This document shows, one piece after another, positions 23,151-32,733 of a stretch of 64,000 nt of DNA. The DNA lies in the NCBI GenBank assembly GCA_021234155.1, contig JAJEKV010000002.1, positions 3,375,138 to 3,439,137 on the forward strand, written 5' to 3'. The notes beneath the pieces are model-generated. The model was not told where the DNA came from and did no database searches. It was given only the letters and a program-made list of their open reading frames with translations. The first letter of the stretch is position 1. Each line of letters starts with the position of its first letter. Made by a program: the position numbers and the translations under genes. Source of the DNA: Isoetes taiwanensis (Eukaryota > Streptophyta > Lycopodiopsida > Isoetales > Isoetaceae).

Positions 23151-23513
23151 AACTAGAATCGTTGGAATCTACGGTTCGCGACTACTGGATAAAGTTGTGT
23201 AATAATCCTCTGGTGAAATTATAGCATTCAATTGAGCAGCGGTAGCCTATGTTAGCATCATGGGATCCGTCATATCCTAAGCCGTCTTGTATGCGGGCGT
23301 ACAAAAACGTTGTTATTGTGGCGGCGCATGCCGCGTCCTTGGCATGGCGTTGTCATCCACAAACCCGCGTATGTGAATAGGCGTTGTCATCCACATGCAA
23401 ATTAGCATTTACACGCAAGTTATATCACATAATCTAGCTAGATATTTGTGTTACATACACTTTTCCATTAATAAATTATGAATTTATACATACAGCGAGG
23501 TGTGCGTTGTGGA

Positions 23514-23582
23514 GATCATCTGACCTTGAAATCCATTGATTGCTACCTAATTGCAAGAATGGCATTTTGGCGTCGTGTAATC
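23514..23582. mobile_element. ~70-bp palindromic element (GATCA...CGTCGTGTAATC)
   Basis: A member of a family whose ends read GATCAC(C/A)CG... and ...GGCGTCGTGTGATC, inverse complements allowing for two or three mismatches. The interior CTTGAAATCCATTGATTGCT is shared with the copy at 24396-24464. It has MITE-like size and form; no target duplication is resolved. Confidence 0.5.
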
Positions 23583-23699
23583 TTTTAATAAAACAAAACA
23601 AGAGAAACGGATAGAAGCAAAAATAGAGCAAATTTTTTCTTTGAAACAAAAAATATATATACAATGGCTCACGGATCTTCATGATCACGTAGGCTGAAA

Positions 23700-24031
23700 A
23701 AAAAAGCTGCGTTCTCATCCTCCGCGGCTTCGAAGCTTCTTCTCCATATCTTCTAAGCGCTGCGAAATATTGTGTCGCGATTAAAAACGCCTCGACCCTC
23801 GACTATTGGCCTCTCGGTACACAGGTTAATGTTGCTTGCGAGCTCAAGGTCACCGCTCATGCGGCAACCCCTGTGTGAATTCTAACTTTGTCCACCGCCT
23901 CCATCTTCGGCGGCGAGGGCGGCTGTTTTTCGTCGTGAACCTCCTTGAATCTCTTCATCACCACAGCAAAGGGTGATGTCATGAAAGCGGTTCCGGGCGA
24001 TTAAACTTCTTGAGGAGGATGAAGATGCCAT
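23700..24031 (-). pseudogene. Small unknown gene, tandem copy 1 (MASSSSS...)
   Basis: The ATG at 24031 gives MASSSSSRSLIARNRF. In a second frame the sequence continues VVMKRFKEVHDEKQPPSPPK then MEAVDKV, a segment also seen in tandem copy 2 as VVMKRFKEIHDENNRL. Conservation of that segment in both copies supports it as real coding sequence, and the frame change just before it is shared or error-derived. A TATA box (24137-24150) sits about 110 bases upstream. The function is unknown; the N-terminus is Ser-rich and the middle is a charged helix. Confidence 0.4.
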
Positions 24032-24136
24032 CGGAGGAGAGAAGCGGAAGCGGAAGGAGCGGAAGAAAAATGAAAGCGAAAAAAAAGCGGAAGCGGAGCG
24101 GAAGAGGATCGGAGGTCGAAGGCAAGATAGAAAGTC

Positions 24137-24150
24137 TTCTATTTATAACA
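24137..24150 (-). promoter_or_regulatory. TATA box (TTATAAATAGAAG on minus strand)
   Basis: The minus strand reads TGTTATAAATAGAAG, a near-consensus plant TATA box upstream of the ATG at 24031. The same words recur upstream of the duplicated gene at 25058-25068. Confidence 0.55.
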
Positions 24151-24395
24151 GGGGATTTCGTAGTAGCTTGAGTCACCACGGCCTTGAAGGATCTTGCGTG
24201 GGTCGGGGAAAATCGGCCGTTACTTCTCGCGTCGTGTGAGGAAAAAGGACCGTTACTTCTTCTAGCGTCTTTTCTTCGAGCTTCGTGTGATAATTTTTAT
24301 TGATAATTTCGGTGATACAATCTATACATAAGTAATTTTCTTGATACATAACTAAAGATAGAACTTCTCATTGAAGCAAAATAGAGCGGCATGGA

Positions 24396-24464
24396 GATCA
24401 CCGCGGCCTTGAAATCCATTGATTGCTACCTAATTGCAAGCAAGGCATTTCGGCGTCGTGTGAT
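24396..24464. mobile_element. ~70-bp palindromic element, tandem-duplicated copy
   Basis: Same interior as 23514-23582, with ends GATCACCGCGGCC and CGGCGTCGTGTGAT. It probably moved with the 0.9-kb tandem duplication and not independently. Confidence 0.5.
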
Positions 24465-24599
24465 ATTTTAATAAAACGAGAACATACATTGGAACAACGG
24501 GGATAGATAGAAGCAAAAAATAGAAAACTTTTCTTTGAAGCAAAAATAGATAGATACAGCGGCTAGGGATCTTCATGATCCTCTAGCTGATTTTCATGT

Positions 24600-24969
24600 C
24601 TGCGGTGGCCCGTAAAGGCTGCGTTCTCATCCTCATGGCTTCGGACTTCTTCTCCATATCTTCTAAGGCTGCGAAATCATGTGGCGGTTTCAAGCTACCT
24701 CCGACCTGCGGCTCGTTAAGCCTCTTGGTACATGGCGAATGTTTCCCGCGAGCTCAGCGTCTGCGCTTCGTCGCGGCCGGCTCCCTCGTGAAGGCTAATC
24801 ACGTCGACCGCCTCATTGTTCTCCGGCGGCGAGGCGGTTGTTTTCATCATGGATCTCCTTGAATCTCTTCATCACCACTTTGCAAGGGTGATGTCCGCGA
24901 GCTTCTCACGGGGCTGGGGAGTGCTATCTTGGCGTGGTAAAACTTGCTAGAGGAAGATGATGATGCCAT
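24600..24969 (-). pseudogene. Small unknown gene, tandem copy 2 (MASSSSSS...)
   Basis: ATG at 24969 opens MASSSSSSKFYHAKIALPSP. A second frame continues VVMKRFKEIHDENNRLAAGE, matching tandem copy 1. Further downstream KPPHDFAALEDMEKKSEAMR (about 24620-24690) resembles coding sequence and its counterpart in copy 1 (FAALRRYGEEASKPRRMR). The protein would be a charged helical protein of unknown family. The frames are broken by one-base shifts. A TATA box lies about 90 bases upstream. Confidence 0.4.
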
Positions 24970-25057
24970 CGGGCGAGAAAGGTGGAAGGCGGAAGCGGGA
25001 AGTAGAAAGATGGCGAGAAGGGGAAAGCGTCCGGAGGTCGGCGTGGACATCGGTCTT

Positions 25058-25068
25058 CTATTTATAAC
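25058..25068 (-). promoter_or_regulatory. TATA box (TTATAAATAGAAG on minus strand), second copy
   Basis: Identical in its core to the box at 24137-24150 and about 90 bases upstream of the ATG at 24969. Confidence 0.55.
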
Positions 25069-25523
25069 ATGAGTCACCGCGAGTTGCTTCTCGCGTCGTG
25101 TGAGGAATAAATAAATTAATTGTCTTTTCAATAATATTTCATTTCTTGAGATAGATATCACCACCTAGCGAAAACCTAGATATGACCAGAAAAATCGGTG
25201 ATGTATTTGGCGTGATGTGAATAAATACAAATAAAATAATTTTTATTAGGAATTTGGGAAGGACAATCCGTACATAAATAATTTTACCGATACAAGTTGG
25301 AAAACATATAACTTCCAATTTCTCAAGCTTAAAATTCGTCAATTTCATGCTCTTTCAATCCCCTGCCTTGCGATCCAACAAGGCAATGACTTCCATGTTA
25401 TCGACCCGACTTCCAACCTTGGGTGAGTCAAGCCCGGCCGACTAAAAATTTAACATATTGCTTTCGCCCATGAGACCGGCAGTGCGTCAAAATATTGTAA
25501 CACAACATCCGCCCGAATTGCTA

Positions 25524-26600
25524 TCACCCTTTTCGGTGTTTGATGCCAATTGGGAATGGTTCCCGAACATGCATAATGCCGGGAGGTAATAGACAAACTC
25601 TGCACCCTTTGGACTGAAAGTTACTGGCGAAGGCGATTATCTCCCCATTAGCGAATCTTGAGATATATCTTAACAATGTAGAGTCCTTCAATCTTTCCTG
25701 TCCCCCGCGTGCATGTCGGCAAGAAAAATCATCTACTTCCCACAAATAAGAACCCTCAAGATTATCTTCTTCACATTTATCCTCATCTACCAGGCTTATC
25801 TTTGCCTTGATTGGTGAAGGGCACACGCCAAACACAGTAGATCTGTTGGCGACTTTGCGGAGGCGGCTGGAATTCTTCTTCCGTTGGTAGATTAAGCCTC
25901 ATCTTGAGCAAATCGAGACTCCAGCCTCTCATATGCTTCTTTAAGCTTTATAGCATTGCGGTATAATTAGATACTTCAAACATCTCTTTGTCCAAATCCT
26001 CTTCAAAATCTAGGCCTAAGTTTACCCATTAGGCCAAAGATGTTTGTATAAGCTCGTCTTCCCTAGCACACATTAAGTAACATAGGCGGGTTCCTCGGTA
26101 TATCCTTAGCAATAAGTATTCTTTGCCTTCCACTAAAATTGGCGTTATGTCAGACAACTTCTTTTCATCCTCATCCCCATCCTCATCACCTTCAGAATCA
26201 TCTCCCTCCTCTGGTTCACCCAAGGCCAGTGCGTCGAAGCTAAAACTCCTACATTCTTGCTCTTCTTCTTGTAGATCTATCTCCATTTCTCGTCATCATA
26301 GTCGACATCATCACACATAACTGACCCCCTTGGCTTAAAGATTTCATTGTTTCCGGTGTATCTTGGGTTTGGCGGCGCGAGAATGCAATAACTAGCAAAT
26401 GCAAGCGGCAAAGAAAATAAGATACCTTCTTAAGCACAAGGGCCTTGACGGGAGGAGCCGTTCGCGCGGCATTCTTGAAAAACATCTTCCACTGTTTGCA
26501 AATGGGAAGCCGCCTCCTCTAGAGCTGGTTTTGGAATCCACGAGCGGGGACATCTGCAAGGGGCGTCTTGGCCCGAGACCAAAGCGGTGCGGGTGAAAGC
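25524..26600 (-). pseudogene. Unknown gene with an acidic Asp/Glu tract, frame-broken
   Basis: Consecutive minus-strand pieces look coding. About 26290-26400 reads LAPPNPRYTGNNEIFKPRGS then VMCDDVDYDDEKW. 26029-26286 reads EIDLQEEEQECRSFSFDALA, an acidic run (EPEEGDDSEGDEDGDEDEKK) and ITPILVEGKEYLLLRIYRGT. About 25830-26030 reads WVNLGLDFEEDLDKEMFEVS and later LNLPTEEEFQPPPQSRQQI. 25524-25800 reads GSYLWEVDDFSCRHARGGQE and STLLRYISRFANGEIIAFAS. They join by one-base frame changes into a product of roughly 350-400 residues. No domain is recognised. The acidic tract suggests a nuclear or nucleic-acid-associated protein, which is only a guess. Confidence 0.5.
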
Positions 26601-26886
26601 TAAAGCAACCTCGCGATAGCATCAAACTTCGCTACTTGTTTGCCATGATGTCCAACTCCTTGCAATAGAAACGGATAAATCGCGGTCGGCGCAACTTCCT
26701 CGTTGTCATGAGGGGCGGATGCATACCATTCGGGGAACTTCACATAACAATCCATGGCCCGAAACAAGCGGCGAAAACAAGAAGATGTTTAGGAGGCGGT
26801 AAAGTATTTGTCACTTTTGAACTCAAGTAGCCGTTGTCGATTATGAAAGGGGACCACGGCCGTTGTGGGGAGATTTGTCCGTACAT

Positions 26887-26913
26887 TTTAGGGTTAGGGT
26901 TAGGGTTAGGGTT
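26887..26913. repeat. Short interstitial TTAGGG repeat
   Basis: About four copies of GGGTTA (TTTTAGGGTTAGGGTTAGGG continuing to GGTTGG). The unit is six bases, unlike the usual plant seven-base TTTAGGG. It directly abuts the palindromic element at 26914. Confidence 0.85.
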
Positions 26914-26984
26914 GGATCACCGCGGCCGAAGACTACTATGTGCAACAAAAAAGCACAATGCTTCTTGCTGGCGTCGTGTGATCC
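26914..26984. mobile_element. ~70-bp palindromic element next to telomere-like repeats
   Basis: Ends read GGATCACCGCGGCCGAAG and CTGGCGTCGTGTGATCC. The outer seven bases are perfect inverse complements. The interior differs from the 23.5-kb and 24.4-kb copies, so the termini are what is shared. Confidence 0.55.
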
Positions 26985-27092
26985 TCCGTATATAACATTA
27001 AAAAAAAAAAAAATAAAAGTCTTGAAGCTAGGCTTCTAAGAAAAGAAATGGACTAAGAGATTAAGCTTATAAAGCCATTGCATTAAGAAATA

Positions 27093-27700
27093 TTATACAT
27101 ATGAAAAAAACACAAAGGCACTTCCGCGGCCTTTTTTAAGGGTCTTTCTTCTTGTTGTATTCACCATAAAATTTTGACCATAGTACTCGGGATCCCTTAT
27201 CGTGGAGGCGAGCATGTCCTTGGGCATGTGATCACCCGCTTGGCATGTATTCTTTGCAAAATTGCGAGTCCTCGAAACAGGCCAGACACCAAGCTGCTTC
27301 GAAGCCATTTGAAGAGCATTTAAAGGCGGTTGCTTGAATTACATGGCGGTATGATGTATCGCACCACACTCTTGCGAATCTCTCTCCGCGAGCACGGCAA
27401 ATGGGAGGCGGAATGACCATCTCGGTGCTCTTCGATGCTTCTTAATCTCGGCGCTCTTTAATACCGGGCTTAGTCTTCCGCTTCCGGCCTCTACCCTCAC
27501 CCACCCGGCATTTGGAGCACTGTTGCTCGGCCGACTCTTCGGCCGCCTCCTCACCCGACATCTGCGGTACGTTTCCTCGGCCGACTCTTCCGGCCGTCTC
27601 CTCACATTCACGGTCGCCTTCCCTTTACGGCGTTGGGCCTCCTCCTTTGATTTGAAGGTCACGGCACCTCCACGGGAGGAGCGGGAGGAGGGAGGAAAAG
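27093..27700 (-). pseudogene. Unknown Lys/Arg-rich gene with a Cys/Trp-rich C-terminus
   Basis: Minus-strand frames from about 27662 read TFKSKEEAQRRKGKATVNVR and then other basic segments. 27232-27420 reads VWCDTSYRHVIQATAFKCSS then FEAAWCLACFEDSQFCKEYM. 27093-27308 continues HMPKDMLASTIRDPEYYGQN then FMVNTTRRKTLKKGRGSA. The pieces run on in order with one-base frame changes. The four closely spaced Cys and the aromatic residues could bind metal, but I recognise no named zinc finger. It lies upstream of the acidic gene on the same strand. Confidence 0.4.
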
Positions 27701-29833
27701 AGCAAGAAGAAGGCGGCTGCCCAATAATTAATCCGGCATCATATTACGCTGCCCGGTCTCTCACATTTCATCCTCTGTCTCCGAGCCAGGTGCACCTCCC
27801 TACTTACTCGGGCTGCTTCTCCGCCCGATGCGTCATGCGGTTTTCTTTTCGGGTCTTACGTTAGGCATGGTGGGAGGAGGAGAATCTCTATCGAGAGACT
27901 TGAGTCGGATGATGAAGAAGCGGACTAATGTAATCACGGCCTTACACCACGGATGGATCCTTGCGGTTTGCTTAGTTCTTGCCATGGCTTCTCGGCGGAT
28001 GGCGCTTTATACTCGAACAACGACAAAATAGACAAGCGGCGGGGAGATAAATAGTAAAAAGCGAAGTTAAAGTAAAATATGATGGTAGCGTTTTTAAATA
28101 ATTATGCGGAACCCTAAAAAATATCGGACAAAATCACGGAACCCTAAAAAACATCGGACAAAAACACAAATAAAAAAACCGAGATTCAAAGCTAGCCGAT
28201 AGACAATTTCTTGTTGATGTGAACTCACTAAACTTTACATTTCCCTCTTGCACAGTAACCAACCCTAATGCCATCAATAAAATAATGGAAGTCGTCGACA
28301 ATTTCCTCTGTCTCCATTAGCACTCTTAGCTCGATAATGGCCATTAAACTTTCCATGGTGGCCGTATAAATGACTTCCTCCCCTCTCCATACTTTCGAAT
28401 ATCCACCGCGCCGGTGTCTATTATGGTCCTCAAAGCGGCTCCCAAAAAGTTGTGCGACCTCTCTTTTTTTTTGTTTCCTTCGTTCTAGTTGACAATTAGC
28501 ATTATAAATATTGTTTTGGAAGAAAGTATCACGAACTTAAAGGAGGACTTAACTTCTGCGGGACCTCTGTTAGTTGACGGATGATTAGGTGGAATCGAAC
28601 ATCCCAGTCGGAACCAAAAATAAGCCATCCACAAAATGTCGGCGGGGAGAAAGCGCATTATATGTCTTGGAGGGCTTTTGAACTTCTGCGCCATCTGGAA
28701 TATGTTAGCAAATACCTCAAGCGGTGTGAAGATTTTGAAACTCATCCTCACGCCTCCGTTTTTCGGACATTCCCGCTTGCACCTGTCGACCATGCATTTC
28801 TTCATTGCAATTACATTGTTCTCATTAGTGCGTGGCTTACAAAGTTCACTTAAAGGGGCAATTCAACCGGCCTCAAGCTTCGGTTTCACGACCTTTACGT
28901 TATAATCATGTCGGTAAAACCGGATGCCTATACCCGCAAGGTCCGGGCATCCATACCTTGGAAAAGGACAATTCCGATGTCTATGTGATACCACGACAAG
29001 TACACTACTAATACTTTCGGCGGAATGACATCCACGGCGTCGATAAACATAAACTGCACAATAAATTTGTTTGTAAACCGTGTCAGCGAAAAGAAATGAA
29101 AAGATAAAGAAGATCACCGCGGCGAAACTATCTCTCTGCGGTTAAGTAGGCGGCGACTAGCCCGGCGTCGTGTGATCCGTTTAAATGTGGTTACCATTTG
29201 CGGGCAATTTTGGGAAAACGTTTTTTGGTGGAGATTAGCTCTTTGGCCATATCGGAAGGGGTATATGCATGTCGTATTGTTATACTTTCCACTTTCCGGC
29301 GCTAGAATTCAACTTGAACTCTTTTATCCTACCTATCCAATGTGTCCGCCGCGTCGATGCGCCTTTGTTAAACAACTCTATGCTGCGCCCTCGTTGATGG
29401 CAGCATACTCACCTGAACCTATTGAGACAAAACCTCCCACTTCTTGACCTTGGGAGTTACGTAAATGGGGCAAGAACACGAAATTACGGGGAGACATGGA
29501 TTGTAGATGAGGAGTGAAGGCGGAGAGGATGCAGTAGAAGCGCGGAGTGACAATCTGAGAAGTTTGGCGCCAAAATTTGACAAAGGGAGTTGGTGGCGGC
29601 GGCGGTGGCGGTCAAAGTCACCATTATTTTGAAGCGGAAGGCGACTCCCAAAAATACGGGCCATTAAAATGGTTGCAATAAAAGCGCCCAGCATCCCCTA
29701 TGAAAATCGCCATGTGGATGCCAAGTAAACTGCTCATCCTTCTACACCCAAGTATCTGCCCGACTTTTCGTAAAAAGGCGCCAAACCTGATTGGTCTGGC
29801 GAATCGGCGTGGAAATCTTTATCCCAAGATAAG
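27701..29833. other. Right part of the inverted-repeat block, no confident gene
   Basis: Open frames exist on both strands, for example 29419-29694 (-) and 29700-29927 (+), but none has a motif I can support. The plus-strand frame 29700-29927 runs through the right inverted repeat as AIFRPQIRPND; the left inverted repeat read outward on the minus strand gives the same FRPQIRPND. Confidence 0.4.
29112..29177. mobile_element. ~65-bp palindromic element
   Basis: Ends read GATCACCGCGGCGAAAC and CCCGGCGTCGTGTGATC, with a third interior sequence. A lone right-end motif (CCCGGCGTCGTGTGATC) is also seen near 21550. Confidence 0.55.
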
Positions 29834-29866
29834 GGCCATTTTCAGACCCCAAATCCGCCCTAATGA
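29834..29866. repeat. Right 33-bp inverted repeat of the 13.6-kb block
   Basis: Perfect inverse complement of 16246-16278. Immediately outside it (29867 onward) begins sequence of the ACCCCCCGTGTGAATATGCA repeat family, so the right boundary coincides with another repeat. Confidence 0.9.
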
Positions 29867-30690
29867 CGTCACCCCCCGTGTGAATATGCACCCAAACCAA
29901 AGGGGGTTTAAGGGGATTTTAATTTAAATGTGTTGGACCCAATGGTTGTGTTAATTAATGTCAATGGTAGTTATGTGTTGGTTGTTAATGTCAATGGTTG
30001 TTATGTGTTGGGGAATTTAATTTTTATATATGTTGGATGTTATTGTTAGGGAACCCCCTGTGTGACAAAAATTTTAGAATTCAAACCATGTTTGAAACTA
30101 GATTTCATTTGAGGCTTTCATCACCTGTAGCTTTTTGAATTTCATCACAATAAAACAAATAGAACATAAGTAAATAAAGATAGAGCAATTGATCCCATTA
30201 TTCTGAAAAGTCATAAAGTTTGCAACACCCATACACAAACATTTTTCAATAAGAATTTAACAGCCAGGCTTTGGCCTCCATGGATTCTTGTGGTGAGAAA
30301 CCAAAGTGGGGCAACTTTTCTACTTGTTAGCACAAGGATCTAGAAGCCTTGGAATTTTCAATTAATAAGGTGCCTCAAAATCTAAAAATGCATGGTAATT
30401 TTTGCAACCTTCATTCTGAATGAGCCATAAAACAATATCCAATAATCTGGAGTCCTCAGTATTAATCAGCTGGTAAGATATGAAAGCCTACCAAAACCCG
30501 GCCGAAAAATTGCTGTTTTAGCATAGATAACTTAACCAAACATATCCATATCATACACTATCAAAAATATCTCGGAGAGAGCTTTCCAACGCAATAAAAA
30601 TCATCTCAAACAGAGCTCTGGATCAAAAGTTATGATAAGAAATGTGTTCGTCGTGGAAATGAAAGACTACATGCGCCCTTCAAGCTCTTC
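29867..30690. repeat. Partial repeat copy followed by GGTTGTTATGTGTTGG-type tandem words
   Basis: 29867-29940 matches the ACCCCCCGTGTGAATATGCA repeat of 3740-4068 and 57784-58107. It is followed by imperfect repeats of AATGTCAATGGTTGTTATGT (29950-30040) and then by ordinary AT-rich sequence without a recognisable gene. Confidence 0.6.
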
Positions 30691-30696
30691 ATGTGC

Positions 30697-30875
30697 CCAT
30701 TATGCACCACACACACACAAAAAGAGGGCTTTTGTTGTGAGCCATTGGTTGTTGACCATTATGCACCACACGCACAAAAAGAGGGCTTTTGTTGTGAGCC
30801 ATTGGTTGTTGACCATTATGCACCACACGCACAAAAAAAAGGGCTTTTGTTGTGAGCCATTGGTTGTTGACCATT
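30697..30875. repeat. Three tandem 57-59-bp repeats
   Basis: CCATTATGCACCACAC begins units at 30697, 30756 and 30813; each continues through AAAGAGGGCTTTTGTTGTGA and GCCATTGGTTGTTGA, and a partial fourth begins at 30871. Units are adjacent, with no unique spacers. Length differences lie in CA and A tracts. The open frame through it is a by-product of the repeat. Confidence 0.95.
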
Positions 30876-30907
30876 GGAAAAAAAAAAGCTAAAATCAATG
30901 GCTCAGA

Positions 30908-31030
30908 AATGGTGCACTCTAGATGTACGCATTAGTACATCCATTTGAATACATCACGAAATCATAGGAAAACCTTAGTAAAAAGCGTACAAAAACACAA
31001 AGAAAACCCCCTGTTATTATGCTACATATT
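30908..31030. repeat. Short dispersed repeat, copy 3
   Basis: Third copy of the segment at 6205-6335 and 7120-7240, again ending CCCCCTGTTATTATGCTACA, here followed by LINE ORF1-like sequence on the minus strand. Confidence 0.65.
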
Positions 31031-32262
31031 GACATGGGATATGAGCAGTTGGGGAGGTAGAGACAAAATTATTCCTGGACTTGTAAGCAGCAAAAGCCTC
31101 AATATTGGGAAACATCTTGGCAAGCTCGGGTCCATTAAGTAGACGTAGTTTGTATTTGAAAAAAAGTGGGCCACTTTTGACCACTACTGATTGAGGAATA
31201 GAAACACAAGTAGGAAGAGACACACAAATTCGAGGACCATTAACAATAGAATGGGCAAGATGCATACCCAATCCACTGGCAATAGCAATCATAAAATCGC
31301 ATTAACTTGCGGCTCTAGTGGAAAATCCTCTAAAGCAAGCCAACAAGGCATCGCCCTTGTGCACCGCACTTACTTGGCAAGAATCCGGGAGAATAAACCC
31401 GATATAGAAGATAATGTCCCCAAAGAGGATCAACACCACGCTCCACAAGCACAATCGGCTAACCAAGTGAAGAGTCAAACATGACTAGGAAGAAATTATT
31501 ATCTTTATCCAAACCTTTAGAGATGCATAATGAGGGAGACCCAAGATCCACAAGGTGATGCTTTAGCCGTAATCCAACTCTCCCCCGAGATCCAAAAAAC
31601 GTCGAAAGAAATGGCAAACAACTGCATGAGACACAAGGTTCTAAACACACTGCAAATGAGCATTATGATCAATTTCGAACAACTGGTAGGCCAGCCTGTG
31701 TAAAAGCGTTTGAACACTGTTGTGCCTCATAGAATACACCCTCAGGAGGCAACTGAACATCCATACGGTCATCTTGTGCTTGTAGCTCATTTAGATATGA
31801 GCACAATTCTTTCTTGTTATTCTGTAACATAATATTCAATGCAGTAGAAACATGAGCAGATTGCATCCTGGATGTCAAATCACGTTTGATCCAATCGCTA
31901 AATTGTGTAGAAGACACTCTAGCCACAGGATCAGAAGAACCCCACGGACCAGAAGGAGCAGATACACACCCAGTAGAAGTAGACACAAAGGAGGTAGAAG
32001 CAACAGCAGGAGTATTTACAGTGGTATCTACTTGAGAAGTAGACAAAGGTGCAGATGTAGACAGAGGGGGAAAGTGTTGCAAGCTTGTACTCATATTAAC
32101 AAGAGAAGCGTCAAAAGCAAGAGGATTGAGGCGAGAATTATCAGGTAAATTAGAAAGCGGCAAAAGAGAATTCATATCATGCGCAAAAGAAGAAGCAGAA
32201 GCATTACATACCCCTTCCTTGGCTGATGAACGTGTTCCGGAAGCTGGCAAACTAGGGTTTGC
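31017..32262 (-). pseudogene. LINE ORF1-like protein, frame-broken
   Basis: The minus-strand frame 31669-32262 starts MANPSLPASGTRSSAKEGVC and is Ser/Thr-rich, like the low-complexity N-terminus of plant LINE ORF1. Further downstream, AMPCWLALEDFPLEPQVNAI (about 31310-31370) matches the ORF1 pattern 'P.W..L..lPle'. 31017-31292 reads GMHLAHSIVNGPRICVSLPT then CVSIPQSVVV, matching 'G.......aR(I/V)CV..dl..plP.sv.V'. ORF1 proteins bind the element RNA. No CCHC knuckle is seen after this, and frameshifts divide the parts. Confidence 0.55.
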
Positions 32263-32733
32263 CATGGTAGCTGAAATCTGTAAACTCAAAATCCGGCCCA
32301 GATAGACACAACAAAACTGTATGAATTATATACCAATGAAAAGCTCACATCTCTAACTTTCCAACGCACTAAAAAACACCTGAATATGACACTCGAGCCA
32401 TAAGTTATGAAGAAAGTTGCGTCAAGACCCTACATGGCGGCCATCACAGCGCCCTCTCCTAATCTTATTAGTTTTCATTCTAGTTGAAGACATGCACACA
32501 TCATCTCCACCGTTGGTCGATCAAATTCTCGACCGTCCGATTTAGGGCTCCAATGAAGACACATGCTTTAGGCTGATGTGGCACGATTGAGGCAGTCCAT
32601 GTGGTCGTGACAAATCCAGGCCGTTGGCCATGGCGGAGGGACATTGGGACAATCTGGCCGTCGATCGGGCGAATAGACAGACGCTTAAGTTTTATAATAT
32701 AAGATAAGAGCTATAATTTTATAATATAAGAAG

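Larger units (their letters stand above)
23480..24182. repeat. ~0.9-kb tandem duplication, copy 1
   Basis: This unit and 24365-25095 are direct repeats with a period of about 880 bp. Both contain a palindromic element (GAAATCCATTGATTGCTACC near 23530 and 24410), GGATCTTCATGATC, GCTGCGTTCTCATCCTC, CTTCTTCTCCATATCTTCTA, CCTTGAATCTCTTCATCACC and a minus-strand start with its TATA box. Each unit thus carries one small gene. Confidence 0.85.
24365..25095. repeat. ~0.9-kb tandem duplication, copy 2
   Basis: Second unit of the tandem duplication, matching 23480-24182 in order and orientation with many single-base and small-indel differences. Confidence 0.85.

Noticed and set aside
26123-26320. Plus-strand Ser/Pro-rich frame
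   Set aside because: It is the shadow of the Asp/Glu-rich minus-strand frame.
30697-30880. Repeats of about 58 bp that might suggest a CRISPR array
   Set aside because: Units are directly adjacent with no unique spacers, and the context is plant nuclear DNA; this is a simple tandem repeat.
31852-32148. Plus-strand Arg/Ser-rich frame resembling an SR protein
   Set aside because: It lies opposite the Ser/Thr-rich LINE ORF1 N-terminus and has no RNA-recognition motif.
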